A DNA stretch of 6,347 nucleotides. It comes from Bacteroidales bacterium UBA1184 (GTDB taxonomy: Bacteria; Bacteroidota; Bacteroidia; Bacteroidales; ML635J-15). Shown piece by piece: positions 4,460 through 6,347 of the stretch. The position numbers and the translations under genes are program-made. The first letter of the stretch is position 1. Every line of letters begins with the position of its first letter. The stretch lies in contig DBYO01000039.1 of assembly GCA_002310235.1 (NCBI GenBank), positions 1-6,347 of the forward strand, written 5' to 3'. Under the pieces are notes generated by a model. That model did no database searches, was not told where the DNA came from, and saw only the letters and a program-made list of their open reading frames with translations.

Positions 4460-5854
4460 ATGAAAAAACTTCTGTTATTCTCTATTCTCTTAACTACTAT
4501 GGCCTGTTCGCACAAGCCGGACATCGAGGTCATCGTCACAGCAAACACCAACCTGTGCCCGAACTGCTACAACGAATACCGCTTCCTCGACAGCATAAGC
4601 GAGGATTGCAACCTGCATCTGCTGTTCGAGACAACGGACCCAAACGAGGCGCAAAAGTTTTCAGACAAATTCCTGAAAATAAGCCGCAGCTACGACATCG
4701 TTTGCGATGACTCGATGTTCGATTCATTGACACACAACATATTTCCATGGCTGTATCTTTACAAAGACGGCAAACTTGTTTTTGACGCCGAACTTAATCA
4801 AAGCAAGAAATGGATACCTGTATTAAAAAAGCTTCAGCATGATAACGCATTCGAAGATAAAGTCGTCAAATTGCCTGAAGACATAGTCTTATCAGCCAGC
4901 AACAGATGCATCACATTGAACGACAACAATTTATTTATGGATTTCGCCTATCATGAATTGCATCTTTTTGATAAGGACTTCAAGCATGTTGCCAGCCAGG
5001 ATTTCTCGAAAACCGATCTTGAGAAGCTTTATTTCGACATTTTCGGCGACAGAAAGACTTTGAGAGAGGTTCGCAGATATTCTGATGAAATATCGCGCTA
5101 CATCCCGGATTTCGGCAAGATAAAGATCGACAACGGCTGCGTTTTTCAGGACACGCTGTTTCTGCTTGTCAATGTGAATCACACGGACACGTATTTCAAC
5201 GAGGAGCATCAGGACTCGACTGTAAGGATTTTGAATGAGACTACAATCGTTGGGCTTGACAAAAATCTGGAAATCACAGAGGTTTATCCTTTGCGGTTCC
5301 GCGACTCGTTGAGATTCAAAGATTTCGAAGTCTGTGCCTGGCAAAACTGTGTGTTTTTAATCAAAGATTGGGACAATATCGTTTTGGGTGTTTCGCAAAA
5401 GGAAAAAAGCGAAAAACGGATTCTTTGCCGTATGGAGCGGCGTGACGGCGAAATCAGGTTCAAGTCGTTGATTGACTATGCCTTTATTCCCGAGTTTAAC
5501 GAAAAACACGGTCTTGGGACGAGCCTTTGTCTCATCAAAATCGACAGCCAGAACGCTTATTTCAATGCGGCGCCTGTGATAACGAATTACGAAAATGGGA
5601 ACCAGATAGAGTTGCCATTCCCGAACGAAAACGCGCATTTCGACTTGAGGCACGGCATCGCTGAATCCGATTTTATCCTTGCAGACGCTATTCAGAAATC
5701 GGACGGCGATTTTCTCCTATCTTATTACTGGAAAAAGGCGAACAAGCTAAGCCTCATCGACAGCTCCGGCAGTCTGATTTGGACAATTCACCTCCCGAAG
5801 AGCTATGACAATGTTTATCTTGTTGATGAGGACTGGATTTATATTGACAAGTAA
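4460..5854 (+). CDS. Lipoprotein with thioredoxin-like CPNC domain fused to a probable beta-propeller
   Basis: A 464-residue protein. MKKLLLFSILLTTMAC is a lipoprotein signal with the lipidated cysteine at C16. Residues about 21-125 look like a thioredoxin fold: strand IEVIVTANTN, the motif CPNC (33-36) at the start of a helix, then FPWLYLYKDGKLVFDAE, where P96 sits where the cis-proline of thioredoxins would be. The remaining 330 or so residues contain repeated beta units (HELHLFDKDFKHVAS, TIVGLDKNLEITEV, LIDSSGSLIWTIHLP) like the 6-bladed propeller lipoproteins of Bacteroidota (BF3164-like). I infer a membrane-anchored redox or binding protein in the periplasm or outer membrane. Its substrate is unknown, and the thioredoxin part could be non-catalytic. 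It follows the T9SS gene by 134 bp that carry two palindromic repeats, so it may have its own promoter. An ATG at 4438 is in another frame. The protein ends before a strong hairpin. Confidence 0.8.
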   Translation: MKKLLLFSILLTTMACSHKPDIEVIVTANTNLCPNCYNEYRFLDSISEDCNLHLLFETTDPNEAQKFSDKFLKISRSYDIVCDDSMFDSLTHNIFPWLYLYKDGKLVFDAELNQSKKWIPVLKKLQHDNAFEDKVVKLPEDIVLSASNRCITLNDNNLFMDFAYHELHLFDKDFKHVASQDFSKTDLEKLYFDIFGDRKTLREVRRYSDEISRYIPDFGKIKIDNGCVFQDTLFLLVNVNHTDTYFNEEHQDSTVRILNETTIVGLDKNLEITEVYPLRFRDSLRFKDFEVCAWQNCVFLIKDWDNIVLGVSQKEKSEKRILCRMERRDGEIRFKSLIDYAFIPEFNEKHGLGTSLCLIKIDSQNAYFNAAPVITNYENGNQIELPFPNENAHFDLRHGIAESDFILADAIQKSDGDFLLSYYWKKANKLSLIDSSGSLIWTIHLPKSYDNVYLVDEDWIYIDK

Positions 5855-5860
5855 AATTTA

Positions 5861-5927
5861 GACAGGGTTAACAAGATTTACAAGTTATTTGGTCGTCCAA
5901 AATCCTGTTAATCTTGTCAATCCTGTC
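5861..5927. terminator. Long imperfect hairpin between convergent genes
   Basis: The two 24-bp arms (5861-5884 and 5904-5927) are inverted copies matching at 20 of 24 positions, with one mismatch replaceable by a G-U pair. The loop is 19 bases. It begins 6 bp after the propeller-lipoprotein stop and lies 3' of rocD on the other strand, so it is well placed to end transcription from both sides. The GACAGG...AACAAGATT pattern resembles dispersed repeats that I remember from Bacteroidota and other genomes. A small CTGTC-GTA-GACAG stem follows at 5943-5955. Confidence 0.6.
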
Positions 5928-5961
5928 TGATATTAAACATGTCTGTCGTAGACAGCTTGTC

Positions 5962-6135
5962 TTAGAACGACATTATCGATTTCTTGATTCTCTCGATAGC
6001 GTCGCGGAGTTCGGCTTCGGTGATCACTAAAGGTGGAGCGAAGCGGATGATGTGCTGGTGAGTTGGCTTGGCGAGGACGCCGTTGTCGCGCATCTTCAAG
6101 CAGACATCCCATGCCTCTTTGCCGTTCATAGGCTT
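5962..6135 (-). CDS. rocD: Ornithine aminotransferase, C-terminal fragment
   Basis: The last 57 codons of an ornithine-oxo-acid transaminase, a PLP-dependent cytoplasmic enzyme that converts ornithine and 2-oxoglutarate to glutamate semialdehyde and glutamate. The fragment KPMNGKEAWDVCLKMRDNG followed by LAKPTHQHIIRFAPPLVIT is very characteristic of the C-terminus of the class-III ornithine aminotransferase family, and it ends normally with a helix and TAA. About 85% of the usual roughly 400-residue enzyme is missing, including the PLP lysine. The cut is abrupt: upstream of about 6135 the minus strand is only the antisense of the PAP2 gene, so residues read there (MRRHETVHSA...) do not belong to the enzyme. 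The break is therefore a junction rather than decay of the gene. Confidence 0.9.
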   Translation of the reverse strand, partial: KPMNGKEAWDVCLKMRDNGVLAKPTHQHIIRFAPPLVITEAELRDAIERIKKSIMSF

Positions 6136-6141
6136 CGCCCC
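6124..6141. other. rocD/PAP2 breakpoint junction
   Basis: Up to about 6135 the minus strand encodes normal rocD (KPMNGK). From about 6127 the plus strand encodes normal PAP2 (HRLRPCHDP). The two families meet within about 10 bases (CATAGGCTT), which could be read as either gene. Such an overlap suggests microhomology at the joining point. The N-terminal half of PAP2 and most of rocD are lost at the same place. Confidence 0.75.
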
Positions 6142-6347
6142 TGCCATGACCCGTTGATACAAGATTTGGTATACCTGCCTGACGGCCATTGCGGCGGAAT
6201 GTACAGTTTCATGTCGTCGCATGCCGCCAACACCTTTGCTTTAGCCTCGCTCGTCTTTATGACGATGAAACAGCATTACAGCAAAATCGGCTGGGTGATG
6301 TTCATTTGGGCAGCAGTGGTGTCGTACAGCCGCATCTACATGGGAGC
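6127..6347 (+). CDS. PAP2-family phosphatase, catalytic middle part (continues at 1-114)
   Basis: An open frame without a start in this window. It opens with HRLRPCHDP, the tail of the K-x6-RP first block, continues with the second block MSSHAANTF (catalytic-site His in SSHAANT), a membrane helix (IGWVMFIWAAVV), and then the third block SRIYMGA, where it reaches the window end. Joined with 1-114 the frame is uninterrupted and gives 103 residues, about half of a usual PAP2 phosphatase of roughly 190-230 residues. The missing part is the N-terminal membrane helices and the first half of block one. Upstream in-frame codons (DIPCLFAV) come from the antisense of rocD, so the truncation is at the junction near 6127. 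Confidence 0.88.
6325..6347. repeat. Terminal direct repeat, right copy
   Basis: Identical over 23 bases to 1-23. It lies within the conserved SRIYMGA codons of the PAP2 gene, and the frame matches that at the window start. If the ends are merged, the molecule or assembly path is about 6324 bp. Confidence 0.95.

Noticed and set aside
4438..4710. 90-codon plus-strand frame overlapping the Trx-propeller lipoprotein
   Set aside because: It is an out-of-frame shadow rich in Arg and Gln without any motif; the overlapping frame has a lipoprotein signal and a CPNC motif.
6136..6222. Minus-strand extension of the rocD fragment (MRRHETVHSA...)
   Set aside because: It is the antisense of the PAP2 catalytic region and has no similarity to ornithine aminotransferase.
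1..6347. Small plasmid or phage genome, suggested by the matching ends
   Set aside because: No replication, mobilisation, packaging or integration gene is present and both flanking genes are truncated chromosomal genes.

Overview
The window looks like a piece of a chromosome from an uncultured member of the Bacteroidota, most likely Bacteroidales. The main pointers are a type IX secretion (T9SS) C-terminal sorting domain, two Bacteroidota-style lipoproteins, near-absent Shine-Dalgarno sequences, and TAnnTTTG boxes (the Bacteroidota -7 promoter element) just upstream of two starts. I see no replication, mobilisation, transposase, tRNA, rRNA or CRISPR feature.

Layout. At 1-114 (+) is the C-terminal end of a PAP2-family phosphatase. 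Its catalytic half lies at the other end of the window (6127-6347, +). The first 23 bases equal the last 23 and the reading frame continues across the closure, so the window behaves as a circular path of about 6324 bp. Next come two minus-strand genes: a stand-alone HsdR N-terminal-type PD-(D/E)xK protein (94-504) and a single-pass membrane protein with a C-terminal helix-turn-helix (528-1172). A 241-bp AT-rich divergent intergenic region follows (1173-1413). It carries two clusters of TTCCA repeated every 11 bp. Rightwards run four envelope or secreted-protein genes: a small secreted protein with two cysteines (1414-1758), a lipoprotein (1810-2793), a propeller-like T9SS cargo protein (2850-4325), and a lipoprotein joining a thioredoxin-like CPNC domain to a probable beta-propeller (4460-5854). 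A long hairpin (5861-5927) separates these from the convergent 3' end of an ornithine aminotransferase gene, rocD (5962-about 6135, -). That gene breaks off inside the PAP2 gene.

How the genes may work together. The membrane-tethered HTH protein sits divergently from the secreted and lipoprotein genes and is a reasonable candidate regulator. The four rightward genes all encode exported products, so they may form a cell-surface module, but no function for it can be read from the sequence. PAP2 and rocD are ordinary chromosomal genes. Both are cut at one junction near 6127-6138, so the circle is either an assembly artefact or an excised chromosomal segment, not a recognisable plasmid.

The 3' half of the window is rich in palindromes: a perfect 28-bp palindrome at 2803-2830, a 32-bp palindrome read as codons inside the T9SS sorting domain at 4192-4223, a REP-like unit at 4332-4355, an inverted repeat at 4383-4435 and the hairpin at 5861-5927. 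The lipoprotein and T9SS genes also change base composition sharply along their length. These features suggest a recombining accessory locus.
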